In this document: piece after piece, positions 14,101 to 26,083 of the stretch
Layout of the letters: every line of letters starts with the position of its first letter
Position numbering within the stretch: position 1 is the first letter of the stretch
NCBI GenBank assembly: GCA_002943765.1
Contig: PQWQ01000004.1
Coordinates: forward strand, 2,976,001 to 3,040,000
Length of the DNA: 64,000 bases
Direction of reading: 5' to 3'
Origin: Psoroptes ovis
Taxonomy: Eukaryota; Arthropoda; Arachnida; Sarcoptiformes; Psoroptidae
The notes under the pieces: generated by a model
The model's input: only the letters and a program-made list of their open reading frames with translations
Told to the model about the DNA's origin: nothing
The model's database searches: none
Translations under genes and position numbers: made by a program

Positions 14101-17100
14101 GAATCGATTAATTTGTGTGTGTGTGTGTTTTTTTATTATTATTATTTCATTTATTCATTTGTTTTTATTAATTTGAAAAAAATATCATTTTGTGTGCTTT
14201 TATTTTTTATTTTTTTTTTTGTTTGTATCGGTGTGTGATATGTACCAAAATATTTGTACGTTCGTGTGTGTGTGTTCGTATGTGTATGTGTAACGTGTAA
14301 TGTGTAATGTGTGTGTGTATGGTTATTTATTAAATTCATAATTTAAAAAAAATAATGATGCGCATTGCGTTGTGTGAATTATCACAATTATTTTTTTTTA
14401 CCATATTTAATTTACTAATTGAAAAAAAAACAATTAAAAAAACTATTTTGACTAAAAAATCAAACAAATTCACATACACAAAATACAAAAATTCAATTCA
14501 TGTTGAAATAATTAATCGAAAAAATAATTTAAATAATTATTACTAACCCTTTGAATTTTCTTTTTTTCGTTACTTCATTTACATACAAATAATTCATAAA
14601 TTTATTCATTCATTGATCATGATGATTGATTGATTATTATTAATATGATCATATATATATATATAATTATTATCAATCAATCAATCATTCATTTATATAT
14701 TCCATTGCAAATTCAATTCAATTCAATTCCAATTTTCTTATTTTTTTTTCTTTGTTTACTCACATTGAATTCTATATTCGATTCAAATTCGTATATATTT
14801 TTTACCCGAATATTTTTATTATTAACATTATTATTATCGCAATTTCGATTCGATCAATCAATTAATTAATGATTTTTCAAAAAAAAAATTAATCAAAATT
14901 TTTTTTTCTGGTTCAAAATCAAATGTGGATTCAATCAATTTTAAATATTTGAAAATATTTAATCACGTGAATTGGGTTAATTTTTTTTTTATTATTCCCA
15001 AAAATTGGTTTAATTTTATTTGCATTTTTTTATTATTATTTTGGTTTCGTTTTATTTTCATTCGTCCATCAATTTCAATTCCTCGTTTTATCCAAATTTT
15101 TTTCCAAAATTTTTTTCCGATTTAATTAATTAATGTGATTCTATTTTTTAAAAATATCATCATTAAACACGTATAACAATTTAAATACATTACATTGGTA
15201 TTCAAATATATGAAAACATTGTAATTTCAAACAATAATGAACAATATCAAAAATCAATCAATCCATCGTACAAAAAAAAAAAAAAAAAATTTCCGTTACT
15301 AAAAACACATAAATTAATCAATCAATCAATGATTTTTTTTATAAAAATTATTGAAATAATCAATCAATCGTGTGTCAAAATAAAAAATCAGTTAAGGGTT
15401 GTACGAGCATTTCGTTCCACATTAGAAGATATGGAAGAACGACGTTCATGTCATTCATTACATAATTGTTTACGTACATCACGTTCACATCCAAGTCAAT
15501 TACGTAGTAGTTGTTCACAATTTCCAATGACAAACATTAATGAAATAATGATGATGACAACAACAGCACCAACCACAACACAAATGTTACCATCAATAAT
15601 TTATAGTAATAATAATTCAACATCAAGTAGTCATAGTCAATATTTAAATGCAACCGGTGGTGTTGTACAATCAATCGATCAACATCATAATCGACATCAT
15701 CATCAACAGCAATCAAAGAATAAATCTGCCTCTTCACAGCAACAACCAGTTGTGCCTACAATAATACAATCGTCAAAAACAAAATCATCTTCACCGTCTT
15801 CGATTAATAAACCAGTTATGATGATGATACCACCAACACAACAACAGCCACAATCAATAGGACCAATTCAGCCAGGTATTCCATCGGCTGTACCTGGTAC
15901 GATCGTAACGTATACGGTCGTAAGATCATTAAATCCACATAAAACGCTGCGTTCACATCAATCGATAAATGTGCCAATTGAAAAGGATATTTCTGGTACA
16001 TTACCACCTATTACTAATATTGAAAGTATCGATAAAGCGGAAAATGTATCTGAAAATGAACAAAAACAATTAGCATTAGTTAGTGGTGATGATAATGAAG
16101 GCAACATTTACCGCTATCGATCAGCATCACAACAACGTTTACAAGTAGAACGTTCACGTTCGGCGCCATATTCGATGTTATCATCGACTAGTTCAATTCA
16201 TCAACCACAATCAGTTTTAGAACAAGATAATGCACAAGCATATTATCATATTTCAACACCATATTCTGGTCATGGTAGTTCACGTTCCAGTACAAGTAGT
16301 CCGGCGACCCGTATTCGTTCTGCTGCCACTGCAATAATTCCTGAAATTCGTCACCATAGTTCGACTTCTAGAAGCCGAAGTTCTAGTTGTTGTTCGAGTG
16401 ATTCAAATATTCTGGCAGGTAGTGCTAGTATCAGCAGTGGAAGTTGCAGTAGCGCTGAAAATGCAGCTGTCAATACCATTCGACCGCATCGTCATCATCA
16501 TCATCATCACAAAACCAGCAGAAGATGTAGTCATTCTTCTGCTTATCATCACCATCACCATCATCATGGTCGACATCATTCACATCAACCATCATCACAT
16601 GGTCATCATCACCATCATCATTCAGCTCGACGATCACATTCGGATCGTCAACGATCTAGCTCGTATCATCATCATCATCATCATCATCGCCATCATCAAC
16701 ATGAATTCGAACAAAAATTATATTCACCAGAAAGTGGACATCACCGTCATCATCATAAACATAATAAATATTATGATGACGATGATGATGATCATTCTCG
16801 TTCAAGACGATCATCATCGTATCGGGAGCAATCATTATCGAAAAGTAAGCCATTCTGTCCATTGAACATGAAAAAAATTGATTCGCCTGTTGCTTTGTTT
16901 CATTTATTTTCACATTTTTAAACTGATTCTAATTGTCTAATTTTTTTATTCTCATTTTCCATCATAATCTAATGTCTGTATTAATTTTGCACGTTGCTAA
17001 AAAAAAATCTGAGAAAAATATTCGAAAAAATTAATCATATAATGCCAATTTTTCATCATTTTTTTTCGTTTTTGTTAGATTATGTTCCAGTTAGTCCACG

Positions 17101-17745
17101 TAAAAGTAGTCAACAACACCTACGAATACCAGATATGGATGAATCCTATTCACATCATCGTCGTCATTCTCATTCACGATCACGTTCTAGATCTCGATCA
17201 CCATCAACAGTGTCGACACATCATGTTTCTTCCAAAACGATTGCACCATTATCACCAACTTCTGCCCATATGATCGATGTTGCATCAAGTTCAAGAAGAT
17301 CATCACGTAGTCATCGATCAAGATCTCCATCAAGTGGTGATCATCACCATTATCGTTATGAAAGTGGTGAAAATGTTGTCGATAGTGATCGTCATCGTCA
17401 TCATCATCACCATCAATCACATCATCATCATTATCATCGACATTCATCAACCGGTGATATTGATAATAATAATAAAGATAATAACAACAACAATAATAAT
17501 AATGATAAAAAAAATAAAAACCTTGATGGTGATGATGATGGTAAAAATCATATGTTAACATCATCATCATCAACAACAAAAACACAGCAACAAACTGCAA
17601 GAAAATTATCATCATCATCAGCTATAAATAATCCATTAGTACAAGGTTATCATCTGTTAACCGATACACCAATCGCATCAACAAAACGAATACATTCACA
17701 TCATCATCATCATCATCATCATCATGCAATTGGTCATACACATGG

Positions 17746-17776
<31 letters not shown>

Positions 17777-20700
17777 CCACATGAAACAATTATTTGACAA
17801 CGAATGAAAAAATCTTATTCATTATGATAAACAAAAAACAAAACAAAAAAAAAACAGAAAAATATTCCAAAAATCAAATCAATAATAAGTATTATCTTAT
17901 TTAATTTTACCTAAAAAAAAGCCTAATCAATAATGATTTGAGAAAAAAAAATTATTAATTCAAAAGTGATTTTTATTTTGACTGTGCAATTGTACAGGAA
18001 TTATAATTAATGATTTATAATTGATTATCGTTGTCAATTATCGGAGTAAATGATGATGATGATTTGCAAGTTGTATGTGATGAAATAATTGAAAAAATAA
18101 CGATGAAAGAAATTCAAAAAAAGTTACGAATGTTTTACAATTACGATTTTAATTTTTGCCATTTTCTCTGTAAAAAAAAATGATAGAACCTCTCAAAAAC
18201 GATAATTAACATTTATCAATTAACATCCACGTACACCAAAGATATACACAGAGACAATATGTTTTAATGGATCCAAAAAAAAGAAAAACATTTGTGTTGT
18301 GAGTGTAAATTTTTGTTTTTATCAATTTATTTATTATTTATTATTATTATTATTATTTCTTTGATTTTTGAATTCATTTTTTTCAATTGAAAAAATCAAT
18401 GTATTACTCGAGAGGAAAATGATAGAGAAAGCCAATCAATACTTGATTACCGATTTCAATACTTTGATATTTTCCATATTCAATTAGCAATAAACAATAT
18501 TTATCTGAATTGATCGATGCAATAAAATAATATGATCAATCATAAACTAATTAATAATTGAGCAATAATTATTATTATCATTTTTCTTAGAAAACAATTA
18601 CAAAGTTCAGAAAAAAATTAAGACTAATTTTCAAGAGCCATTGATGATGATGATCATCATCATCATCAATTGTTTTCTAGCTGTCTGAATTGATAAGTTT
18701 TCATATATTTCTTCTAAGGAAAAAAAAAATACCTGTAAACACTTGACATGATTATTTGTGATTCATCTTTAATTGAAATCAAAATAAATTAAAAAATAAA
18801 AAAAATATTGAAATAAAAATGAATATTGCAACAATGAAAGATCATGATTTTCAATTTTATGAAACATGATTGATTGATTTATTGAAAAAAATGAAGAATT
18901 TTTCCAGATTTAATCAGCTCCGAATTTAAACTGTTGAATTTTGATTCTTCTTTCCAAATTTCAGATATTCAATTTTTTCTCTCTCTCTCTCTCTCTCTCC
19001 TCTTTGATCATTTATAATCAATTGATTGATTGGCTAATTAACTTAAAATTGAAATTTAAAAAAAAACCTTTTTTTCTATTTTCAATTGTTTTTGTTTAAC
19101 TTTGTAATATTTTCTATTCGAAAATTCCAAATGAAAAACCATATTCTTCTTTTAATTAATTCATTGATTTGAATTGATATGATTGCCTCTTGTGAACCTT
19201 TTAATCTCTTCTTCATTTTTCAAAAATTTTTTTTTTAGTTGCGATTTCATTATCTGAATTTAATTAATTGTAATTATAATCAAAAATTATACATTGCCCA
19301 TTAGTTATCGATCGATGCGTGTGTATGTGTGAAAAATGATAATGCTTCTTCTCAGTTTCTTTTCTAAGAATTTAAAAACCTCGAAATTTTCATACTTCCA
19401 TACACAAACACACACACACACATACATTAATCAATTCTTCCTCAATGTTTGCGTGTAAATTATTCAATATTTCAGTTCAATAATTATTGAATTAATCAGA
19501 AATATTCTCAATAAGCAATAATCAATTTTGTATGATTGATGATTCGTCTAAAATGAATTGTCAATTTAGAATTTTTTTTTCGTTTTTTTTCCTGGACAAA
19601 CTGACACGCACACATTATAAGAAAATAAACAAAACAAATGAATGCAAACACTCCCTTGATTGATTTATATAACGATAAATCTATGGACTAAGAAAAACTA
19701 TGCAAGAATATCTCCTTATATTCTTTGATATTTGTATTCTTGGAATTGAAAGAAAAATTGCTCATATTTTCTTCATTTGTTGTTATAAACTTTGTTACTA
19801 TTCAGATACCAATTAATTATTGAAATTCATTTTTTCCTCTTTCTCTCGAAATGAAAATACATTGATTGATTTATTTTATTGTTTTCCATTAATAATTTTT
19901 TGTTTCATCATTGTTGAATCAAGTTTACACTGAAATTTTAGTCTTCGTTTTATTCGTTGTTCCTTTTGTTTATTTTGAAATTCAAAGTTCATACAAATGA
20001 TTCATTTGAAAATTTTGATCTTCCAACCAAAAGTAAAAATTTTCGATTAATTTGTTGTTCAAAAAATAAAAATAAAACAAAATAAAAAACTACAAACACA
20101 CATCTACGTACATACACCTTTATTCATATTTGAAAAGCATAGAAGAAGCATAATAATTTCATTTTTTTTTAAATTGTTGAAAATTTGTAAAAATTTCTAT
20201 TATTTATTCATTCATTCATTCATTCATTTATTCAATGCTCATTATTATACAAATTAATTAACATAAACATTAATCAAATTTGTATAATTGATGTGTGAAA
20301 ATCTAATGTCTGTGTGTGTGTGTGTGTGTGTTTGTCTGAGTGTTCGTCATATACTATCCAAAAAAAAAAAAAAAAACAAAAATACAAAAATCCAATTGTA
20401 TGTGTGTTTTGTTTGTGTGAAAAAAAAAATAAAATAAAATAAACAAATGTATTTTAAATAATTGAAAATTCAAATATAAATAATTAGTTTATACTTTGAC
20501 CAGATGAAAAAAAAAATGAAAAAATAATAATTAATTATGAATAAATTAATTAATGAATAATTAATAATTACTATTATTATTATTATTATTATAATAAAAC
20601 ATGAAAATATAAATGTAAAGATGATAAAAAAATTATTGATGTAAATTAAATTTGATTCTATTTGCCATTTGATCATTATTTTCCCATAAATTGTAAAACG

Positions 20701-22357
20701 ATAGAACATATTTTTTTTCATATTTATTTTTGTAATCCAAACCTTTAGTGTACCAATATATACCATTCCAATGCCATTCCAATTCCTTTTCCAATCTTTA
20801 ATCTTAACTCTTTGACCACCAAATTTCCGTGATTCTTTTTTTTTTTTTACTTTTTTAATTCTTTCTCATTTTCAATTCCTTGATAATTGATTGATTGATT
20901 GATTGATAATTTCTTTGACCAGAAAAATAATCAAAACAGGTAAAATAATGAGTAAAATTTTAAAATTTTATTTGTCTTCCTATTCAAAATGGAAAAACAG
21001 GTAAATTTTTCTGTGATTCTTTCATTCAATTGAAAAATCATTAAATAATCAATTTTCTCTAATTAATCAAGCTTTTTTTAAATTTTCATTTATTACTTAT
21101 CATTTCTCTTCCATTTTAAAGCGGAATACTCAATTTCAAATCTCAAAACGAATCGGAATTCATATTTCTGCTTCAATTGAATCGAATATATTTCTTAGAA
21201 TTCAATTTTTATTTTTTATTTTTTTAAATTAGGCTTAAAAAAACATGAAAAAGCTAAATCCAATGATGATTGTTATCATCAAATCTATTCGCTATCATTG
21301 TTGTTGTTGTTGTTGGTGTTTATTTATTTATTTTCATTTTTTTTCCGTGTATACCCACCACATAGCTCCATATAACATAAGCTAGCACATCTTATCCATA
21401 TTTATATTCACTTGTTGCTCTTTTTTTTCATTTTTAAAATATTTATATTATAAATTTAAATCATGATCAGAATTCAGATCAAGTGGGTCGTCGCTGTGTT
21501 TGTGTGTGTGTGTGTGTGATGCATCAATAATGTGCTTGTACGCTTGATTATTTTTTTTTTTGCTTCTTGATGCATTTGTCATGATTGAATGGTCAATGAT
21601 AATCATGATATTTAGTTGTTTTGAATTTAATTTATGAAAAAATTTTATTTCAAATTTTAAATTTCAATTTTTTTTCATTCAATTCGATTCGATTGATTTG
21701 ATCTCATATACGTGTGAATACACACACAAACACATATTTACACATTATAATTCAAACATATTTCTTTAAAATAATTATTTCAAAAACATACAAAAAAAAA
21801 ATTCAAATTTGAAACCAAAAGGTAAGTTTTAAAAATTATTTTTTTTTCAAAACAATAAATTTTCACAAATTATCATCATTAATATTACTATTGTGTATGA
21901 TAATTGATTGAATTTGATTGTACACAATTTTTTTTTATAATTCAATGTTTATCAATAGCTAAAAAAAACTTTATGTGCATGTCAATATTTTGACAATTTT
22001 ACTGCATGTTTTGTATTGTCAATGTGTGTGTTATTGTATTGTTTGTACTGTTTGAACTTTTGTGTGAATAATAATATAAATAATTACACTCAAAATCAAT
22101 TCGATTGATTCAATCACTCAAAATGAAATGAAAAAACCATTGTAAATCCATTCCAATAATAAATAATGATAATCATCTTCATCATCATCATAGTTCACAT
22201 CCATTGAATGTTTTAATCAATTGTAATTTTGCTGATCCTTTTGTTTTGCTTTTTGATTTTTTTTGATGACCATCATTTTGACCATAAAAATTTTTTGATC
22301 CTGTATTTGTCAATCGTTTTTTTTATTGTATTAAAAAAATATACATATGAATTTGCT

Positions 22358-22401
<44 letters not shown>

Positions 22402-24497
22402 TGTGTGTGTTTGCGCCAATTTTTGACCATGAAATTGTGTTTATTTGTCGTGTTTAATCATTCATATTTCATATGTAATTGATATTTATGCTGATTGATT
22501 TTAGATCATTTTTTTGCTCCATTTTCATTCCATTTTTAATTTTTGAAAAAAAAATTCAAAAAAAAAATTGTAATTTAGTTTCCACAAAACAATCAACAAC
22601 AATTCATTTCAAATTCATTTTGTAATTTTTTTTATTCTTAGAAAAATCGTTTATATAAAAATATAAATATAAATATTTTCAATTTTTTTTTCTCTTATTT
22701 CAAAATTCAAAATCAAAATGAAAATATTAAATCAAAATATTAAAAAAAAAAAAAAAATATCAATCAAAGATGTTATCCGGTGATCATCAAATGACAAGAT
22801 TGTTTCCAGTTCCATATAGTAAAAGTGCTCTTGATCAAAGCGTAAGAATTAATTAATTTTTATTAATTAATCATTCAAACAGTTTATTTTACATCAATAC
22901 ATTCACATTTGATTTTCCATTCATTCATTCATTCACATTTATACATTTCAAATAAACAAATAAATACAGCTCAAAATACTCAAAAGAAACAAATAAACAA
23001 ATGCATTCAAATCTTATTTCAAAGAAATGAAAAAATAAGAATTCCCATCATCAATCACCAACCATTGAAAAATTTACCCAAATTTTCCTTTGTGCATCAA
23101 TTCCGATACAATTCAAATCATGAATCAAAAAACCAATTGAATAAAGATGATAATATAAATAATGACATTTTTTCTAAATAGAAAATTACTTTGATTTATG
23201 TTCAAAATAATCATTATTGTTGCTGCTATCAATTAATGTTGTTGTCAAAATGATTAATCAATTTCTATCTCTTTAAATTCTTTGCATAAATCTTCGTATT
23301 GAGCTTAAGCCTTAAGCATATTTATGTCTGTATGTGTGTGTGTGTGTGTGTGTGTGAATGTGTATGTACGCGTGTTGATGAACTAAACATTTTAAAATAA
23401 CCGATTTCTAAATGAGCGCTAAATCAACTGTAATTAATCACCAATTGAATAATAATTTTTCAATTTTTTCATAGCAAAGTTTTGCCCTATTCAATTCTAG
23501 TGAAAAGCAGGGAATAAGTTGATAAATTTTCAATTATTCAATAATTACCGCTGCTATTATCGAATTGATATATTATTACTATTATTATTATTATTATTAT
23601 TGTTGTTGCTGTTGTTGATAATTTGGCGACAAATTTTACTAATAATTAAAATATTAATTACTAATTTTATTTATAATTTTAACAATATTTTTTTTTCTAA
23701 TCTCGCAAAATACTAATTCTTGAATTTTTTTTTAATCCATTTTTTTTCAATTATAAAAATTTCGCTCCATAATCAATGCCCAATTTCAAATGATCATCAA
23801 AACATCAAAAATGAAATAAAATAAAATAAAATAAAATTGCCCGAAAATAATTACTATTAAAAAAAACGATAATAATCGCTTCTAAATTAATGATAATAAC
23901 GTCCCATGTTTTGAAAAAATAAAAAATATGCAAATGGAAATATTTACATTGAAAAAAAAACCGAATCATATTCATGTCAAAATAAATGCCTATTATGTGT
24001 GTGTGTGTTTGTTTGTGTGTGTGTGTGTGTGTGCGTATCTGTTGATATTTCTTATGTGTGCCAATCCAATCTTAATTTCAATTGTGGCTAAATTTCTTCT
24101 TCACAATATTTTCTTTCAATCGATTGCTTTCTTTTTTCCTCTAATTTAACGAAAAAAAAATGTCACTAATCATCTTTATTTTATCTGTCTATTAATTCAT
24201 TAATTATTAATTGAAATTTTTGTCCAATCTTCTTCTTTTTTATTAACCCTTTGCATATACAAACACTTTGAAATTGTCATCGTAATATGTATGTTTACGA
24301 TTCGTTTCATTCGTCTCATCGATATTCATTCATTATCTTTGCTTTAATATTCACTCTGCTTCTTTATTATTTTTTTTCTACCCATCACCGTTATACTTTT
24401 TTTTTTGATCATTAACTAACAATCAATAAAACCCTATGTGCAACACTTGACCTTTTCGGTTTTTTACCCTTTAACGAAATACATACATACCTACACC

Positions 24498-24535
<38 letters not shown>

Positions 24536-26083
24536 TTACACACATTAACAAATATTAACATTAAAATATGATGCATCATTATTATTCAATTATCTTATTT
24601 AATAATTTCAATTTCTTTTATGATTTCTTTGGCTAATATTTTATTTTTTATTTTTTTTCTTTTTCTTCTTCCTCTACTACTTCTATGAATTTCCAATTTA
24701 TTTCAAATAATAAAAAAATAATTAACTTAAATAAATTCCTTTCGCCTGATCCTATGAACTAACTTTCTTATCTCACATCTTTTATTTCATTTTTCCTTTA
24801 TTATTCAATTATTCACTTTTAATCCGCTTTATTTTCATGCTAATTCTATCGATGAAAAATTCTTCACTTGCATACACAAAATCATCTTCTTCGAAATGTA
24901 TTTTCAATCTTTGATGGAAAATTGAAATTAAATCTCAAAATTCATGGTCAATATTCATCATAATATTATTTGTATGTGTGTGTGTTTGTGCGTCGAAAAT
25001 CATCAAATCATAATATTTTCATCGAAAAAAAATATTCATCTGAAATTTAATCTTATTGATCATCATGATGGACATGGATAATATAAATATAATTTCATCT
25101 TCGATATATTCCAACAATATTTCAAAATTTATTGAAAAAAATAATAATAATAATAGATACGGGTGGTAAATGCATTCCGCAGTGGAATAGATCGTAAAGT
25201 ACCTTCACCAATATTACGTCGTGCTGCAGCAATGAAATCATTATCAATGGATGCAGGTAGCTATGGTAGTTATTCGAATCTATTTCCATCATCGACATCA
25301 TCGACAGGATTTGGACGTGGTGGTCCAATCACTACAACAGTTACTAAACCGATACATCAACAATCAAATATTTCACATCATCATCATCATCATTATCATC
25401 ATCATCAACATCATCATCCACAACAGCAACAATTATCGTCGGCAGCCGCAACAAGCACAAATGATGTTAAACCACGATTACCAAAATCGGCCGAAAGTAC
25501 TGATCTAGATGGTTTACAAGATGATCAGATCGAAGCATTATTACGTTCAGAAACTGAACAAGCCTTAGAAGGTGATATGATGGATGAATTTGATGATAAA
25601 ACTGATAATAGTCTTAATACTGTTGTATATGCAAATAAAACAAAATCTAATGATATTATTGTTAATAATAATAATAATAATAATAACGATAATAATGATA
25701 ATATTAATCAATCTCAGCAACAATCACAACAATCAGATAAAATTAATAATGATACATTGAATAGTGTTCATTCACACACAACGATGCCTCCATCAAAATC
25801 ATTAGATTCTCATCATCATCAACAGCAACAACAACAACAACAACAACAACAAAACTTGCATCACTCACAAACATCCGATGGATTAGCATCATCGACAACC
25901 AATAAGCTCAGTTTATTATCACAATCACAGCAGCCATCATCATCATCATCATCATCAGCGTCATCATCATCATCATCATCGCAACAACAACAACAATCAT
26001 CGACACATGCAGCAGCAGCAGCAGCAGCAGCAGCCGCAACCACAAACGCCGCATCATCATCATCATTAGAGACACCAGTATAA
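334..26083 (+). CDS. PMCA: Plasma-membrane Ca2+-transporting P-type ATPase (PMCA), whole locus
   Basis: This P2B-type ATPase exports cytosolic Ca2+ across the plasma membrane and is activated by Ca2+/calmodulin. Core exons, all GT-AG with phase preserved: 334-736, 808-1305, 1375-1707, 1792-1994, 2100-2342, 2437-2655, 2735-3028, 3592-4158, 4223-4436, 4568-4779, 4842-5135. They encode 1160 residues. Visible motifs are PEGLP in TM4 (about residue 463), the phosphorylation site CSDKTGT (Asp about 506), MVTGDN (about 748), GDGTNDGPA (about 838), and GQILWIRGLTRLQTQ at 1146-1160, the start of the calmodulin-binding domain. Exon 3 carries the basic KKKRKKK stretch and Gly/Ser-rich loop between TM2 and TM3, equivalent to the vertebrate site A region. 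The N-terminus has a run of seven glycines. The 563-bp intron 3029-3591 shows nothing notable. Three C-termini are annotated separately. ATG 334 is the first ATG of the open frame and the N-terminus matches PMCA length. Core identity is very secure; isoform structure is inferred. Confidence 0.95.
5136..6137 (+). CDS. PMCA: PMCA alternative C-terminus by read-through of the exon 11 donor
   Basis: If the donor after codon 1160 is not used, the frame stays open for 333 more codons to TGA at 6135-6137. The tail starts VCLIQLHNSTVSQQ, then has an Ala-rich block (about 5250-5330), followed by Gln-, His-, Thr-, Ser-, Asn- and Asp-rich runs. It replaces the second half of the calmodulin-binding helix and ends ENVR, which is not a PDZ ligand. 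A 1-kb open frame made of codon-aligned homopolymers looks coding rather than accidental, since AT-rich intron here rarely stays open beyond about 70 codons. Expression as protein is inferred. Confidence 0.6.
   Translation, partial: VCLIQLHNSTVSQQLSLKRASLGSPTSPTTSAGLAAVTSGTAAAGAIAGALAAAAAAAAGTAGSNMPSASTTTTATGTITIEQQHHSHHNHQQQQCSQSDSMLGDQTVDNTAKPQIDNRSDQTMIGQKQSDTNNETQQKQKSGFTTTTTTTIITQVKGQNSQLDNLIILNNSKDDNAHSVKDDPLGLVKGTKTTTTTTIIDNKNIAGIGSIMIPLSPIPESKFEHHQQKQQQQQQKRSSKMSSINNDHDSSSLSSSSTTIITSSSSSIRTKSKIDNNNNNNNNSDNKTVLKMMNDKSKSNMIDNDDDDDKQLNNLDQNIDDNNNNNADDENVR
9380..9408. repeat. (TTAA)n microsatellite
   Basis: About seven uninterrupted TTAA/ATTA units inside the long PMCA intron, followed closely by an (ATT)n run at about 9424-9450. 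Confidence 0.9.
9891..9910. repeat. (GCT)n microsatellite in PMCA intron
   Basis: Six to seven GCT units, one of the few GC-rich simple repeats here. It has no open coding context. Confidence 0.85.
10271..10310. repeat. (TGAT)n microsatellite
   Basis: About ten TGAT units with one variant (TAAT) in the middle. The same tetramer recurs widely in the introns, for example near 11430 and 20890. Confidence 0.85.
15392..17797 (+). CDS. PMCA: PMCA alternative C-terminal exons (His/Ser-rich, b-like tail)
   Basis: Acceptor AAATCAG precedes 15392, phase 0 to the Gln codon ending exon 11. The exon begins LRVVRAFRSTLEDMEERR, a calmodulin-binding-domain second half like the vertebrate b variant (IRVVNAFRSSLYEG). 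It runs 15392-16844 (donor AAAA|GTAAGC), then 17079-17797 (acceptor TTGTTAG), leaving 1 nt in phase and giving 723 added residues. The tail has many His runs (CAT/CAC), Ser-rich stretches, SR/RS dipeptides around 17160-17200, and poly-Asn around 17460-17510. It ends ETII, a class I PDZ-ligand-like terminus. Without the internal splice it would stop at 16919-16921 after 509 residues. Coding status is strongly supported by the helix start and the maintained frame; exact splicing is inferred. Confidence 0.78.
17798..22769. other. Gene-free AT-rich PMCA intron sequence
   Basis: Downstream of the His-rich exon. Contains a (CT)n run at 18977-19000, CA/GT repeats near 19400 and 20315, and poly-A runs. 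No open frame with coding character on either strand. Confidence 0.5.
22361..22410. repeat. (GT)n microsatellite
   Basis: Mostly uninterrupted GT dinucleotides over about 50 bp, followed by imperfect GT/TTGC sequence. Confidence 0.9.

Larger units (their letters stand above)
6138..15391 (+). other. Long PMCA intron, including 3' UTR of the read-through form
   Basis: 9.25 kb of AT-rich sequence with no convincing exon on either strand. Many AATAAA-like signals occur after the stop at 6137, for example near 6850. It contains CA/TG, CT, TTAA and TGAT simple repeats and poly-A/T runs. Short open frames here lack codon structure and are treated as chance. Confidence 0.55.

Noticed and set aside
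16398..17618. Long open frames on other frames and strand over the His-rich region
   Set aside because: Shadow frames of the CAT/CAC triplet runs; only the frame beginning with the calmodulin-binding helix is meaningful.
20470..20766. 98-codon minus-strand frame
   Set aside because: Dominated by Ile/Phe runs from ATT repeats; no coding signature or neighbouring splice sites.
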